Shown here: positions 28,423-43,618 of the stretch, one piece after another
How positions within the stretch are numbered: the first letter of the stretch is position 1
Layout of the letters: the number at the start of each line of letters is the position of its first letter
Assembly (NCBI GenBank): GCA_907165065.1
Contig: OU015544.1
Location: 3,336,001-3,400,000 of the forward strand
DNA length: 64,000 nucleotides
Direction of reading: 5' to 3'
From: Caprimulgus europaeus
Lineage: Eukaryota; Chordata; Aves; Caprimulgiformes; Caprimulgidae
Made by a program: the position numbers and the translations under genes
The notes under the pieces: generated by a model
Told to the model about the DNA's origin: nothing
Seen by the model: only the letters and a program-made list of their open reading frames with translations
Database searches by the model: none

Positions 28423-31400
28423 TTATGCTGGATAATTGTGTAAAAACTCCTTCAGTTTTGTTGGATAGTCTGTCATCACTCCAGTTGCTCCCAAATCAAA
28501 TGCCCTCTTGTATTCTTGTTCCTCATTCAGTACCCAAATGTACACCTGTGAGATGGGATACAGAGACAAATTATTACAGGAAATACTCAAATTTAATAAA
28601 AAAAGGTGACTTTAGACCTAAATTGTTTCATGTGGGAGAGATGATGCCACCTATATTTTAAATTACATATGATTAAACTGGGATGCCGAAGACATGCACA
28701 CAAACATATCCAGCTTCTCCCCCATCACTCTCCAAAAGAGGGAATTTTCTAGTGGTGACTCCAACTCCATTTCCTTACCCAAAACTTCAGACATTTTCAG
28801 AAGTCAAAATATTATTTTGTGAAAAGTCCAAAATAGGTCAGCAAGTCTAGCAGATTTTGTGGGCTTAAGTTTGATGTGGGGAAAAAATAATCTTAAAGGA
28901 ATGTAAATTAAAGAGTCTTTTTTTCCAAGCATACAGTTCTTCCTTTGCAACTAGAGAACTGCAAATATAACAGCATAAGCTATTGCTAAGGAAAAACAAA
29001 GCAACTTATAATCCTATTGATGTAACAGAACACGTTGGAAAGAACATGAACCCATCTTCAGACCGTGTTTGTCTGGTTCACATTCTCTCTAGGTTAAAAG
29101 CACATTTCCTTTAGCTTTGCCACACTGTACCTGAATGCCCCGAGCAGTGAGGTGGTCAAAAAGTGCTTTCCTCATTAGCAGGCTGCAGAAAGGAGAGAGG
29201 CATTAAAGAACTTGAAGTGTAAATTAAATTTCTGTCATGAATTTTCCATGGAGTATTTAGAGTCAATGTTTTCCACAAGGAAGTGATTAGAAATCTAATA
29301 ATAGAAAACTCTTAGTTCAAGCAATTCAAGGCTGGTTAACACAGACACTCAGAAATGTGCATTAGCTGGGGATATTTGCATCAACTCTTCTGAAGAGCCA
29401 ATCCAGCAGATTTCCCCTCTGTCACACAGGTATCCTGTACCATATCCAGTGAATCAATCCCTTTGCTTTCAGAAGAGATCTCACCCTTCACAACAGAAGA
29501 TGTGAAAACACTACTGGCCACTCAAGAAATCAAACTAACAAACATTTGTCAGACACAGAATCAAGAGCCAGCAGACACTTACAGTGATGGTGTTCAGCCT
29601 CTGAAAGCACATGAGGAAGCTTCCTTTAAAATGCAAAGTGCTCCATGTAAGCCAAACAGCATCTCCTCTGACAACGTTATGAAACAGTCACCATCCCCTG
29701 AAACGTGGATGCTGCATTCTGGATCTACTTGCATGCTAATTAACTGAGCACACTTAACGACAGAAACTAAATAAGACCAAATTGGAATGATGCCCACTGC
29801 CACTGCACCTCAGTGTGCTTCAGTGTATGAAAAATAAAAGTGTACAGGAACACCTACGTAAGACCTGAACGTGATTTATGCTGCACTGACAATAAAGCTA
29901 GAAGAAACTGAAAAAAATTACAAAATAACAAGTAGCTTAGCAATAGCTAATCTCAGTTGCCAGAGCCAACTGTTAATATAACAGTGAAATATAAATTAAA
30001 ATTTAATAAGATTAAAATCTTACGTGTCAGCTAGCCAGATAATAAATTTCTGGCTTCTTGTCATCTTCTCTGGTTCTTTCAGCCTGTTGAGGAAGAGGGG
30101 GAAAAAAAAAGATTACTGGAGCACAGATTAAAATATTATTTGAGATGTTCCTGCAAAAGGAACATGAAGAATTAATCTTGCAGTTTCTCAAATTAGAGCA
30201 GTAATTTCCCTAAAACAGTGACTTAGAATTGGGTTACACAAGAGAAACGTGCTACATGGAAGAGAAGCAGCAGAGATGGGGATTCAGCAGTATTTTGAGT
30301 GAAGTATGAGAAACAGAGAGCATGTGAAATCTCAGCTCCACCCTATTACTGACTTGCCTCTTGGACTTATTCAGACTAATTTGTTCCCAAGAAAGAGGGA
30401 GAAAAGGACAAGAATTAGTTATAATCCTTATTATGCCATTGAGATAGATGCCTTCTATCTTGATGGCATCAGCACAAGCTGTGTTGTAAAGGCAGCTGCA
30501 CGAAGGCAGCGTTTACAGGAGATGCTGTAAACACTGATACACACAGGCACCCCACACTAACAACAGAGAAACTCAGAGCTGGCTACAGACAGGTGAAATA
30601 CAGAGGAGCAGGAGGTCTGCACAGTTTTCTCTTAAGAATATACAAAACCACCTCAACTAACAAAGGATACTGAGAAACCAATGCTCAAGCAGGTGTTATC
30701 CTTTGCTTGTTTCACTATCATTTCAGAGCAGCACCCACTGATGGACCCCAACTCACTTGAGGATGATTGAAGGCATGGGAATTTCCAAGAATTCTTCCTT
30801 GAAAGGAATGAATGGCAGCAAACCAGTGTAGAACAGGCCAAGAAGGAGGAGGACACGTTGAGAACAGAAGATGATGGGAATGTCAGCATTCTGCAGGAAC
30901 CAGGAAAGAGAGATTCTGAATTATCTTGGTGGATTATTGAGTCTGCTGCCATTAAATTTACTCATCAATGCATATTTAAAGCTTAGCACTTGGCACCTGA
31001 AGATTAGGCTGCCAACTGTTTATGATATGCCTGCCACTGAATTTAAATTACTCTAGTTGGTAGCCTGTAATCCAAGCAGAAGTTTTACACAATTTGAAGG
31101 GGCATTGGGACCTGATAAGGTAAAGTTTCACTGGTCACAGCACTGCTTTTGTTACCCACCTTCATCATCCTTCCAGACTGTGTGACCCCCCTATGCAGTG
31201 TTTTGTCTTAGACTAGTATTACTGCAAAGAACAAGCTGTGCTTCAGCAGAGGACTTGTTACACTTCAGTATCACATCAACTCACTTCACAACACGTTTTT
31301 AAAGATGCTGGTTTATAAACCAAAATATTTGGGCATTGATGCTACAAAAATGAACAAATATAACTGTTGTTTAGGTAGGAAATGGTGTGTCATCCTGCAC

Positions 31401-34400
31401 AGATAAATCAGAACAATATCTGTACTCTCAACTAAACCAATTTGGCTCAGGTGTGTAACTCCCTCAGGCTAAGCACAATTTTAATTTAATTCTAAATTGT
31501 ACAATTCCTCAGCACACAAAGGAATAGAATCTATAGCTGTAAAACAGCTTTATACCAATATAACTATGTGTCAACTAGTGGCCACATCCATTATTTTCAT
31601 AAAAAGAAACACACAATAAGTAATCCTCAGAAAAATTGCTTTTGTACCAGATGAACGATGCAGAAAACAGGCTCTAAGAATGCCTGGCAAAAAACCATAA
31701 CATCCTATATTTTACAGAACAAGAATAAAACATGATTAAGCTTAATTCCTTGAGTATTTTACTGCAGAGTATATGGGTGTTCACTGTGCTTGATTTATTG
31801 TAGCAGTGTGGTAAGTAGAATACAATTTAAGTGCAAAATCTCCCATCCCATCTGAAAGTCTGGCAGAGCTGGCTAGATCTTGAATTACAGGGTGCTTCCT
31901 GTACATTTTGTCACCACACAGTAACAAGCAGGCAAGACCAAAGCTTAGCTGGACCATTCTTACCTCCTTAAGACACTTGGACACAACCTCATAATTGACA
32001 TTCCCCCACACCGTCAAATGCTCTCGCTTATATTCACGGACCAACTCTGAAACCTGTCATGTAAAAAAGAAAAGCAGAACCCTAACGTGTATTCACTGAA
32101 AATTATGCACAGAATTATTTAACTGAAACTCTACTTGTTACTTTCAACTACATAAGCCATCATAGAAAATATAGTTCTCTTCCATCTTAAGATGACTGTG
32201 CTGCTTTGACTGGAAACAAACAGGTGTTTGGGTCAACAGATAAAAAGAAAGATCATTCCACCTACAAAAACCCCTACAGAGCTTAAGAAAAGGAGATGGC
32301 AAAATAGTATCTGATGGAAAGCAGATTTCCTTTTCTGTAACAGACACTTATCTTTACACTGACACCATGTTTTTACACTGCTCTGGTAGGCAACAGTCTG
32401 TGAGACGACCCTTTGCGTGAAGTACAAACCAAACGTGTCCAGCAGCGCCGGATCAGCTTCACGTCGCGATAAAGGGTCAGTAAGGAGCTGTTTGCTGAAT
32501 GTCTTGCACAAGATCACTTCTGTGTCTGCTGCATTACCTCATACACAGAGCAAGATCTAACATGTGAAGGATGAAGCAGTCCAAGAACACAGACTGTGGT
32601 GTCACAGACTACTAGCAATGCCAATCAAACTTTTCTTTCGGGGTTTCAACACAATGACACGACACTCAGTCTTCTTCCAGGGTAAATTTTCATGTACCTT
32701 TTTGATCAACACATTGTTGTTCACTTTGATGTCAATGTTGACAGGAGTTTGTGGAAATGCCTCAAACACCTCTTTCAGGAGTGGAATACGGTTGTCTTTG
32801 CCCTCACAGTGACATTCTGGGGAAACAAGAAAGTTCTCACTGCTGTGACCGTTTTTAATACACCACAGATGAAAGATGAGATGTCAAAGCAATTGTTACC
32901 TTAACATTAAAAAAAAAAATAGTTCCTCAAATTAGCACACTTTTAAAGTAAAAAATGAAAAAATAAATTTACTTCACTCAGCTAGTTGTAACCAGTTATG
33001 ACAATCTCAGTTCCATAATGAAAATGCCCTGAGCATATTGCACATTTAGGTTTGAACTTCATTAAATTCAGACATTATTTAGCAACAGTAGGAGTGCAGG
33101 CACCATTAAAATCCTGAAATAGCAAACCTGGGCTCAGTTACCACATACCAACTGCAATGAGATTAATATAAAACAAGATCAAATGAGAAAACCTTTCCAT
33201 CTAGGAAAATTTAAGCATAGTAAGGAAAGGGAACAGAAGACAAACCCCTCCAGATTTTACTGTCTGAAACTGCTTAAGGCTCGAGGGAATTAAATGAAGG
33301 CTGTCACCATCTCTTTGTATTACAGCACATAAACAAAAGATAAATATGTGTGAAAATAAGTTGTCAAGGATCTCATCTTGGTGCATTTTCAGTATTGTTC
33401 AATTTTTGAACAGAAATGTTTAACACAAAATTTGCTTGCTGGGCAATTCAAATATGGAAAGGCTACACAAGATAGTCACAAAGCCCTCAAGCAAGCAACC
33501 ACATCTGGTATCATCTCTGGTAGCTTTTTCTAGGTGGCAGTGCTCTCAATTTTAGCCTGTACACTTTATTCAAATTATAGTCCCACCAACCACAGCTTTC
33601 ACAAGAAAACAGGTTAATCTTTTCCTAGGTTCTCCTCTCTTGCAGCAATATTGGTACTGAACCTTAAGTCATACCTACAGTAACTCCTACTCTTTCCATT
33701 CAGCCTTCTGAAAATATATTATCTGACATCTTGTAGTACTTCAAGCCCAGAGTGCACCAGCACAACGGCATTTCAGTCATAAAGAAACTCTCTTCTGCCT
33801 TCTCTTCATTTTTCAGAACAACAACTTTTCAATCAGCACCCTCTGAAGATCTCACAAGGGAACTGGAAAGTAGTTGCAAGAAGTAGACAAGCAAACAATC
33901 CAAATGTTTACTTGGAAAAAGATCTTGCACCTTAAACTTAGCCACTGCCAACTGGTATAAAAATATATTTTGGTTTCTAAAGCTATGATTGTATTTTCCT
34001 TTTAAACCTTCTCTTACCAAGATAGTGATAGAAGCAAATTCACTTTTTTACTACCTTTGGCAAAATAAGAAATTACCACACTACAATAATGGAAAATTAG
34101 TTACTGGTACTGTAAATTGAAATAGCTAAAGACAAAAACTTACCTTTCTGAAATGTGACATCCAACTTGCAGAGATAGGGTGGAAGTTCCTTAAAAATAA
34201 AGGGAAATGCAACACTAATTCAGATGCAGGGATATAATCAAGACTTTTATCAAAAAAGACAAAAAAATGTATAATTCATAAGCTATGTAGTTATCTTTAA
34301 AGGCAAAAATAGTATTTTTTTTAAATCTTCTTGCCCAAAAAGTGATTTAGAAGTACTGTGTTCATTCTTACTTTAAATATTTGGCATTCTTAGACCTGTG

Positions 34401-37400
34401 TTACCTGTAGCCGAGTAAGGCAAAATGTTTCCAGATTCTTGTCAGAAAATTCTGAGAATTCCACTTCAATATCAGATGGAAAAAAAACTTCTCTAAAACA
34501 GGCTTTTAAAACTGTCAGTGCAGGTGGGATCCATCTACTGGTTTTCCCATTAAAAAGCTGGTTATATGAGAAGGAGCTCGTTGACTGAGCTTCCTTTGTC
34601 ATCAGCGTGGCAAAACAGACCCCTCTCCAGGAAGCAACTCATCCAAGCTACTCCTGGACAGAATTAATCATCCCCTGGACATGTGCCCGTTTTTCTCCCT
34701 TGACTACAGAAGGAGCCTAGTTAACTTTTTTTTTTTCAGTAAGACAAGATGAATCCTCTCCTTAGATTTTGGTTTACCACACACACACACACTTAAACCT
34801 TCCTGCCCACCCCAGACACTCGACAAACACATTTTAAAACAGCATCTCTAGCACTGATGATTTTTTATTTCAACTTACAGAGTATTTGAGGTCAGATATG
34901 TTGACATCAACTCCTGTTGATCTCTTCAGGTTCTCATCATGGGACACAACCACCTGCTCATCTTTTGTCAGGTGACAATCTAGCTCCAACATGTCTGTTC
35001 CTATATTAACAGCGCTGGAAGAGAAGAAGTCAGCCTTGAACCACACGTGTATTTTGTACAGGTCCAAACCCAACACACACATGCTATTCCATTAAACTAA
35101 TCCCAGTGGAGGTACTTTAGATGCTTTATGATGCAATGCATCCTCACAATCTTGCTGCAAAGCAAGAAGCAAATAACTGCAGCAGTGGGAAAGCTGATGT
35201 AAGAATAAACAACACATGATGAATCAGAGATGCGATTTGAGCTCAGCAGCTTTGGCTCTGTCTTCCACAGAAATAAAGTAACATACCTGTGGATTGCAGC
35301 CTGCCACCTCCCTCTTGAGAAACCTACTTCTCAAGTATTGTTTCAGTATTTTGAGTGTGATGTTTATTAGTATCAGCACATTTACCACTGGAAGAAATGA
35401 GCTCTCTTTAAAAAGTTATCAATTTTGTGGTAAGGATAAACAACAAGTGTCAGGAAAGTAAGAGCCTTTTTTTTTTTACTGGATTTAAGTTAAACAGGAA
35501 TGGATGGATCAGCAAATTTGCAATGGGGCATTCAGGTTTTTGTTTTTCCTGGCAAAACTCCATTAAAAAAACCTATTATTTTGATGAAAAAGTTTTAACT
35601 TTAAATTTTAAAAAACCCCAAAACACAACACTAAAACACCCAGTCATATTTTTCAAAGAAAAATACCTATTCTTCTTCCAACCCACTGCTTTGAAAAGTT
35701 CTAATCAAATCCAAAATCCACTTCACAGAAACTTAGCTCATAGGAGAAGGAGAAAACAAAAAGTAGTAATAATATTGTTGAAAAATAAGTACAAGAAATC
35801 TCACACCAGAACAGAAAAACTAAGCAAGGGAGTTGTCAAATTAAAACCAATTTGTTAACTGTTTTACAGTGCCACTAATTAAGAATTAGGAGAGGAACAA
35901 AATCCTGTTACATGTGGAAGATACACAGCTTGTCCTGTGTAATTTTTCCTCCTGAGGAAAAGCATCTCCAAACACGCTGCAGGAGATTTGCCAAGTCTGC
36001 AGAAGACATTCCCCTCTAGTACCACGTATTATCACTGAACCAGTGAAGTTCATTAGAAATATTACTGCTTAAGAAACTCAGGACTGATGCTGTGTGGAAA
36101 AAGGAGAACAACAACTTGCCTTGTTAACAAATTTGAGAGTTTGCCAGGCTCTTACTCGCAGCTTGTTGCTAAATAAGCTTCCTTAAAGTGCTGTGTCTTT
36201 TCAGCTGGAAATCAGTTTGTTCTGCAGCTCTAATAACACATCAAATCTACACTGCTCCAGAGAAGACTCCAGATGTCCTTCAGATTCAGAAGAATGTGTT
36301 GGATTCAGATGCAACTGCTCCAGAACTCAAGCTGTGAAGCAGGCTCACACTGGCAAAATAGGATGATAGAGCTCTGCTCATGTTTAATTCCAACTGTTTT
36401 CAAGTAACAGGACATACTAGGAAATATGCAAGAAAAGCTTTAATCCTGGGAATTAAATTCAATTAGGCAAAGCCTAATGGAGCACAATGTATAGAGTTCA
36501 CAAATACTAAGCTGACCACGTACTTTTATTGCTGTAACTACAGTGTTTAAAGCTTTCTCTCTAAACCAAGTATGTTCCTAAAAGAAAAGGAAATACAATG
36601 AGAAAAATACCTGGTGAGTTTACTTAGCAGCTTCCTGTCAAGACAGTGCTTGAGTACATGGCTGCATATTGAACAATTAAACTGGTAATTAACTTTTTAT
36701 TATATTTTTTATGCCAGATCCCCAAATACTTTAAGGTACTGCAAGTGTCTCTTTTAGCTTAAGACCAATTACTTTAAAATCTAAAATCAACTCAGAATTA
36801 TTTAAATACAGTATAACATAATTACAGCCCAAAAGAATCTACTGGGTATTTCACTATGCAAACAAAAAAGATACTGTCTTTGGTACAAAAAGCTTCTAAT
36901 TGCTCTCCAGAGTATTTGTAAGTTAAGCTAGTACAGAACTTGAAATTATCATTAAGGCCTTTCCTGCCACTATACCCTTTGTTTATATATTACTAGAATA
37001 ATTTATTCATTACCATACAACAGTATTAAATATTCTCCAGTCACTGTTAGAGTGTAAACAGCATAACTAAAACTGTTTGCTTGTCAACACTCAGGTTACT
37101 GCCAACAAGGCAAAAACAAGGGGGTAGGTCTTATGTTGCAGACGAGCATTCTCGTTTGGATTCATCTACATCAATTGTCAAACGTCCCTGCTTGTCCAAA
37201 CCTGCAGAAGCAACTCCTGCAGCCACACCCTACTTAGCTTCATGTAAAAACCTGATGGGTTATACATTGATTAGTTCATATCAGCTGTCTGAGCCAAATC
37301 CAGCTGATTTTTCACCACGCAGATCACCAGTTTTCTACCCTCTTTTCTCCCTTTCGCTAGCTTACCAGTGGAGATGGGAATGAGGGGATGGGAAGGACAA

Positions 37401-40400
37401 AGCCTTCACCCCTGCACAGGGGAAGCCAGAAGACTTTCTGGTGCCTAATGCAAAGGAATCTCTCTGACTCTGCTTTCTGCAGAAATAATAAGCCTTTATT
37501 ATTCAGCCAAGACAATCTCAAAACAAGTAACTGACCTTTGCTATTGGGGGTTGTGATGAGTTCAAAAAGTGGACCTCAATGCATTTGTTACACTAGAGTC
37601 ATAAAATAATTAAAATATTAGTCTGATGAGAGTCAGGCAAGTGTCTGTATTACATCAGAACATTATTTGTCTCCCAGCACAGTCCTTACTCTAAGTACTA
37701 CAGCTTGTTTCTGAGAGTGGAATGAAATAAAAACAGGTTATGGTGTAACTTTCTTTGTAAGAGCCCTATACAGATAAAACCAGTACGATACTAAATGAAA
37801 ATTAAGAAATGGTTAAAAAAAAAAGCAGCACTTTCCAGAAAGTGTGGTAACAGACTTGAAAAAAAGGCAGGCCAGCAGGAAAAAAAGAACCCAAAACACA
37901 AAACTCCACTAAGCTTCCATGGAGATAGAAAATACTGCAGTACTTTCAATAGCACTGCTTGGTTGGGAAAGCTGGCACTCCTCGGGCTGCAAGGAAATGT
38001 GCAAACTGATGAGGCTACTTAGCACAAAGCAAATTAAAAACCCCAAACAAAGCAAAGAGAAACCTACAGAATTTGGTCACTTCTTGTTGGCAGCTGGGGT
38101 TTTAGATATGCTTCTTTTTCAAATGCCTTTGAAAACCTTGTTAGAATTCACTACTTAAATGCTGGAGGCTTAAAAGGTTTTCCAGCATCAACTGCATTTT
38201 AAACCCCCAGATAAGAGGCTTTCACACGATGTGCAAATGAAGTATGTGTACAAAGGGAAAAAAAAACATAAGACAAACATTTTTAATAGCTTTGGAGATG
38301 AGATATTAAAAGTTAACATTAGGATTTCAGTCACAATAATTCTAGGAGACAAATTATTAACCTTCTATATATAGAGGAGGGAATTGAATGCAGTGAAACT
38401 GTGGAGTATCTAAGGGAATTGCTTACAGCCATAATCCAAGGCTGGATTTCAGGAAGTCTGCATCTAATATGCTAATTAACATATTGGTATAGGCTGCAAT
38501 CTGAAATACCTTTTGAAAAACATCAATGTATCTAGAAAAAACAGTGTGTGATATTGGTTATGAAAAATAACTTTCTAATGTTAACCAAACAAATGGAAAT
38601 CGTCGCCATGAAACACGAAGCAGTATCATTTCATGTTCATTAGCTATCATGCCTCAGTTTTATTTCCAATTCCCAGTCTATCATGTTATCATGTACAAAT
38701 CATAGCTTGTGGTACCCCAATTAAATTGGAGTAATGTTTTGCAATCTCAGAAGTCACCCGAAGGAGAGATGACTTTCAGAAATAGGACACTGCACCCCAA
38801 ACAACTGATGGGAGTCCTGTCTTTCTTGATTGCTTCCCTCACTAAAGACAATGAGAGCACCTCTAATTTAGGCATTATTGGTTCTGTTTGTACTCACTGG
38901 TGAAAGGCTGCCATCGTGTTTTCCAGGTTCTCTCCAGCACCTACAAAAATAACGGATGTTAGAACATGTGCAGTCCTTTTCCTCCTCTCAATCCCAGTGG
39001 AAATAAAAATAATGGATTTTTAAAATTTATGTATTTTGGAGAAATACTTGGAGGAATGAGTATGAAGGTAGAGTCAGAAATCCTTGTTGCCACTATGCTA
39101 CTGGGGAGATCCCAGAGACAGTATTTTCCCAAGGTAAAGCAATTGTAAAAAAAAAAAAATAAAGAAGAAAAAAAATTAGAAGAGTGTTACCTTGGATTTG
39201 TATAACACTTTGAATATACAAAGCAAAGTCTTTATTTTACCAGAGGTTAGGTGCCCTGTTTTTCCTTAAAGGCTTTGAATTTGGCTATGACAACACACTC
39301 CATAGGCAGAGGAAGAGCATATGCAAAAAGTCTGCTTCAGAGTTAGAGAGAGGGGTAATAAGAAGAAATGTGAAATGTGTAGGGGGGGAAGAGAGAAAGA
39401 AAGAAAAAAAGCACCCAAGACTCTCTAAAGCTGATATTCCCTAAGCACATAACCCAGTTGATGCTCAAAGAGATGATAACCTCTTTTTTCAGTACAAGGA
39501 TACTTCCTGAAACAGCACAAATCTGTCAATAAAGGTTTATGCTGCCGGCAAAGAGAGGTCTCACATGCAAGGAACAAAACATGGATCAACTCCAGTTAAA
39601 AATTGAAAGGATGAGCAAATTAAATTTTTTCTCAGGTAGGAGTGAACTCTGCAACTCTTAAGCCATCATTCTCTACATACAAATGTTTGCAAATCAGGCT
39701 GGTTAGGGACGGGAAAGGGTTGTGCCTTCTGCCTCCCTCAGAAAATAGGCGATATCGTCTACTGGGAAACAACACCACTTCAGGAAGATACATGCACTGA
39801 TGAAGATATCTATGCAAATGTCAACTACTCATTGACAGTGATGAATGACAGACTTTGCAAACAACAATTACAACAGCTTCAAGGAAGGCCTTGCCTGGCA
39901 CCAGCACCTACCTGTGTTCAGTTACTCAACGAAAGCAACGCAATTCCACGCACGCACAACTGGCAACTTAAAACTCCTGTTAGCTTGTGTTGGGTAGTTC
40001 ATGAAATCAAAGACTTTCACTGACTTGGAATCACAATGACAAAATCTGCATGGTTTTAAGTAAAACAATATGGTAAGTCCACAGCAGCTTCTGTGATTAG
40101 ATATTTACCACTATTCTACAGAATTTGATTGCAGAACTAGGCTGAGCGGCAAAAGTGACCAAGGGACAGAGGAGAGCATGAGAATCTCATCATATACTGC
40201 TGGTGATCTCCTGACAGATGGGAAACCTGCACAGGGCCTGGATGATCAGTTATAAGTTAACTGCAATAAAAATGGAGGTTTTAGATAACTTATCAGCTGC
40301 ATCAATACAGCCCCTACATTCTAAATGGTAAGAGAGGAGGAAAAAACTGAGTCAATCTTCAATTTGTGAATTAACAGTAACCTAACATTCCTAGGCAGAA

Positions 40401-43400
40401 ATTCCCAAAAATAAAACTTTAAATTACTGCTCTAACAAGTCACATGTTAGGGAGTTATCAAACCAGTTGGTAGCAATGCCTGACTTGTACTGGTTTGGGG
40501 AAATGAGTAAAAAAGTTGAGATCAGCTGAAACAAGAATTCTAAATCAGCAACTTGAACACACACAGAAAAGGAAACTATGACAAGCACGTGATTTGATGT
40601 ACCAAGTAATTTTTCCTCCTTAAAAAATGAAAAAGTTGGGCTGACTGAAGGGCTCAATATTTATCTAAACATGCCTCCAGGCTGACGTGTTGTCCATTTG
40701 TGTTGTTACATTTCCCACACAGAAATTACCTTCCCCAGCACAGCTGAGCATCCTGCGAGCCACAACGGCCGCATCCAAACACGATGATTGCATACTCTAA
40801 CTGTGAAAGCATCACCATGGGGCAAGAGGGGTCAATGTCAAGCACTGGCTCAAGGAGATAACCCTTAGAACTTCTGTTGTTTTCATTTTTTTTCCCCCCC
40901 AAAGTAAGCAAAGAAACCCGTTAGGAAGAACGTTGCCAGCAGGTCAAGGGCGGTGACTGTTTTCCTCCACTCAGCAGTGGTGAAACCAAATCTGGAGCAC
41001 CCTGTCCATTCTGGGCTCCTCAGTACAAGACAGACATGGATCTGTGGGAACAAGTCCAGAGAAGAGCTGTGAAAATTCAGGGAGGAGAGATTCTTGCATG
41101 AGCAGCTGAAGGTGCTGGAATTGTTTATCCTGGAGAAGAGAGGCTCGGGATCCTACCACCATGTGTAAATACTGGATGGGAGACAGTAAAGAAGACTGAG
41201 CCAGACTCTTCTCAGTGGTGCCCAGGGAAAGGACAAGAGGAAATGGGAACAAGTAGAAAATCAATTTACAAACATAAAAAAACCCCCTTTTTCTTATTGT
41301 AAGAGTGATCAAACTCTGAAGCAGGCTGCCCAGAGAGGCTGTGGAGCCTCTATCCCTGGTTATATTCCAAAGCTAACTGGACAAGGTCCTGGTCAATATG
41401 CTCTAGTTGCCCCTGCTCTGGTCAGACAAGATGATCTCCAGAAGTCCCTTCCAATCTCAACTATTATGTGATTCTGTAAAAATCATCATGCTACCTATTT
41501 CAAAGACCCTGCAATCCAATTCATGCAGCTGGCATTGACAGACTCTTAACACAGAATATCAAGACTTAATTTTTGATCTCAGAAATTATCAATTTTAAAA
41601 TTAGAAGCAAAGAAACAATTCAGGGATACTTCCACTGATGAGCTATAAACTGAAATAAGAAAATTCTTGCATGAAGAAAGAAGAGAAATCAAAAAGACTC
41701 AAAAAACTTCACATTCAAGGCTTCATCTCAGAGAGGAAAAAGCCAAACCAGTTAAGAGCTATCTTGATCTCCAAAGTTAACAGGAGTAATGCAATAGGAA
41801 ACCTGACACTGAGTCTAAAGCTACAGCACCACTAAAGCCTGATGAGAATTTAAGTCCTACAGGAATTTAAGTTACAAAGTAAATACTACAGAGAGTAAAG
41901 AGTAAGCGACCTTCAGTCTCATAGCACCCAGTGAGCAAAAGGCTGCCGAGATGTTAAGGGTTGTGCTTCTACCAGAGGTGTATTTCACAGGATACATGTG
42001 AACACAGAACAATTTGAAGACCATGGACTTTGTCTCTCAACGCCTAATGAATAATCACAAGGCTTTCCTGTTGTTCTCATGGTGCTCAGTGCCACTCTTC
42101 GAAACACTTGTTTTCTAGGCTTAGAGCTGTATATCTTAACTTAGGATCACTGCAAAGAAGTGAGAATAAGAGAAGATAAAAGAGATCATACCAAGTTCCA
42201 ACAAAGTCATCTGCAAGTTTTTAATGGCTTGCAAATTAACAAACAAACAGGCAACAATCAAAATTGAGAACCTTTGTTCACTGAATGAAAATACATACCT
42301 ACCAGGAAATGGCTAATATATGCATTACAAACCAAAGAGCATTTCATGCTATACTTAAGACTATATATAGAAACTTAATCTGTTGTATAAACTAAATGAA
42401 CAAGATGCAAGCAATAAAATCTATAAGAGAGGAGCTCTAGTTTTTGTATTTTAATAATTCAAGGCAGTAGCAGTAATCAAGGACCACTGGCTAGAACTGT
42501 GATCAAACACTGGATAAACTGGCACTAGATAAGGCATTGAAAACTGTTTAAACTCAGCATCCGACATCTCCCATGGAATTTCGGGAAAAATATTGACTAG
42601 AAAACTGACTATTTTCACAAATTGAATGAGGCAGCAGGGAAAAGCACAGAACTGATCTCCACAGGATAGGAAAGTACAATTTGCTGTATTTTTTTTCCCC
42701 TCACAGTGCTTTGGTAAAGGAAAACTTTAAAAGATATTTTTTAGCTATTTTAGATAGAAGCAAGCAGCCTGCCCACAAGGCCTTGGCAGAAGGTGGACGG
42801 AGGGGACAAGACTCTCAAAATGGGCTCGGGGTTGCCCACGGCACTGAACCATTCACTGTCTCCAGCTGCAAGGGGAGCGAGAACAGAGCCACAGCAAACC
42901 GCACCGCTCCTGAAACCAGAGAGCAAAGCAAACCAGCAGTCAGAGGCAGGGAAATTGATCTTTTTAGAGGCAGGAAAATTGACCTTCTCTACCTGATCTA
43001 AGCAACAGTCAGCCTCCTCTCTCATTGGGAAGAGAAATACCGTAACACCGAATCGTTAGGAAGAAGAAAAAAATAAATATATATACGGTTGAGAGGGAAA
43101 TCATCACGATCGGAACCCACGTAAAAGAAGCTGATTTCGTCTGACGCGTTTTGAGTTCACAGATTAATTCAGCTTTGAAATCAAGCACTGGTCAGCAGGT
43201 GGCACCTAAAATTAGGTTGCGGGAGGAAGGTTTACAGAGAGCCCGTTACGGGCACCGCGCAGCAGCCCCTCACCACCCTCCGGTGTCAGGGAGCGAAGTG
43301 TCCCGAGGGCGTGGGGCGGCATCGCCCGCGGGGCCGGGGGAGCCCCTCAGCACCGCAGCCCTGAGGGAGCGGCGAGCAGCGAGCGCCCACAGCCTGCGCC

Positions 43401-43618
43401 CGCCTGAGGGGAAGGTGGGAAGCGGCGCCTCCGCGGGCGCGGCGGGCAGGGACCTCCCCACCCCGCGCACCCCCTCACTCACCGCCGCGGTGGGAGATGT
43501 GCCGGCAGCGGAAGCGCTGCCGCTTGGGCCGGTGGAGCAGCCCCGGACACTTGAGGAGAAGCGCCGAGGTGAGGACGTAACCGCCCAGCGTGGAGAGCAC
43601 ATACAGCGTCGCCGACAT
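28423..43618 (-). CDS. GDPD1: GDPD1, glycerophosphodiester phosphodiesterase domain protein 1 (complete)
   Basis: Ten coding exons, in transcript order: 43618-43483, 38940-38898, 35014-34879, 34189-34144, 32816-32698, 32053-31964, 30890-30757, 30083-30024, 29182-29131, 28545-28423. They sum to 939 nt, which is 312 aa plus TAA; the human protein is about 314 aa. All introns are GT-AG and every phase joins. The protein opens MSATLYVLSTLGGYV, a first membrane segment (about 5-22). The GDPD catalytic core follows: SHRGG (H43, R44), NLENT (E52), LELD (E70, D72) and SHDEN (H85). These are the metal and acid-base residues of the family, and all are intact. A second hydrophobic segment lies at about 203-220. 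The family converts lysophospholipids and N-acyl lysophosphatidylethanolamines to lysophosphatidic acid (lysophospholipase D) at ER or perinuclear membranes. Assignment is by family sequence and by its position between YPEL2 and SMG8. Confidence 0.97.
34776..34791. repeat. (CA)n microsatellite
   Basis: About eight CA units lie in a GDPD1 intron, 90 bases from exon 3. Confidence 0.8.
40970..41478 (+). mobile_element. CR1 LINE 3' fragment in GDPD1 intron 1
   Basis: This is recognisable as the 3' part of an avian CR1 element: a 'ctggagcaccctgtccattctg'-like block, 'gctgcccagagaggctgtgg' near 41,325, then 'gatgatctccagaagtccct' and a terminal 'tgtgattctgta' repeat. It is antisense to GDPD1. The reverse transcriptase region is missing, as expected of a 5'-truncated copy. 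Confidence 0.85.
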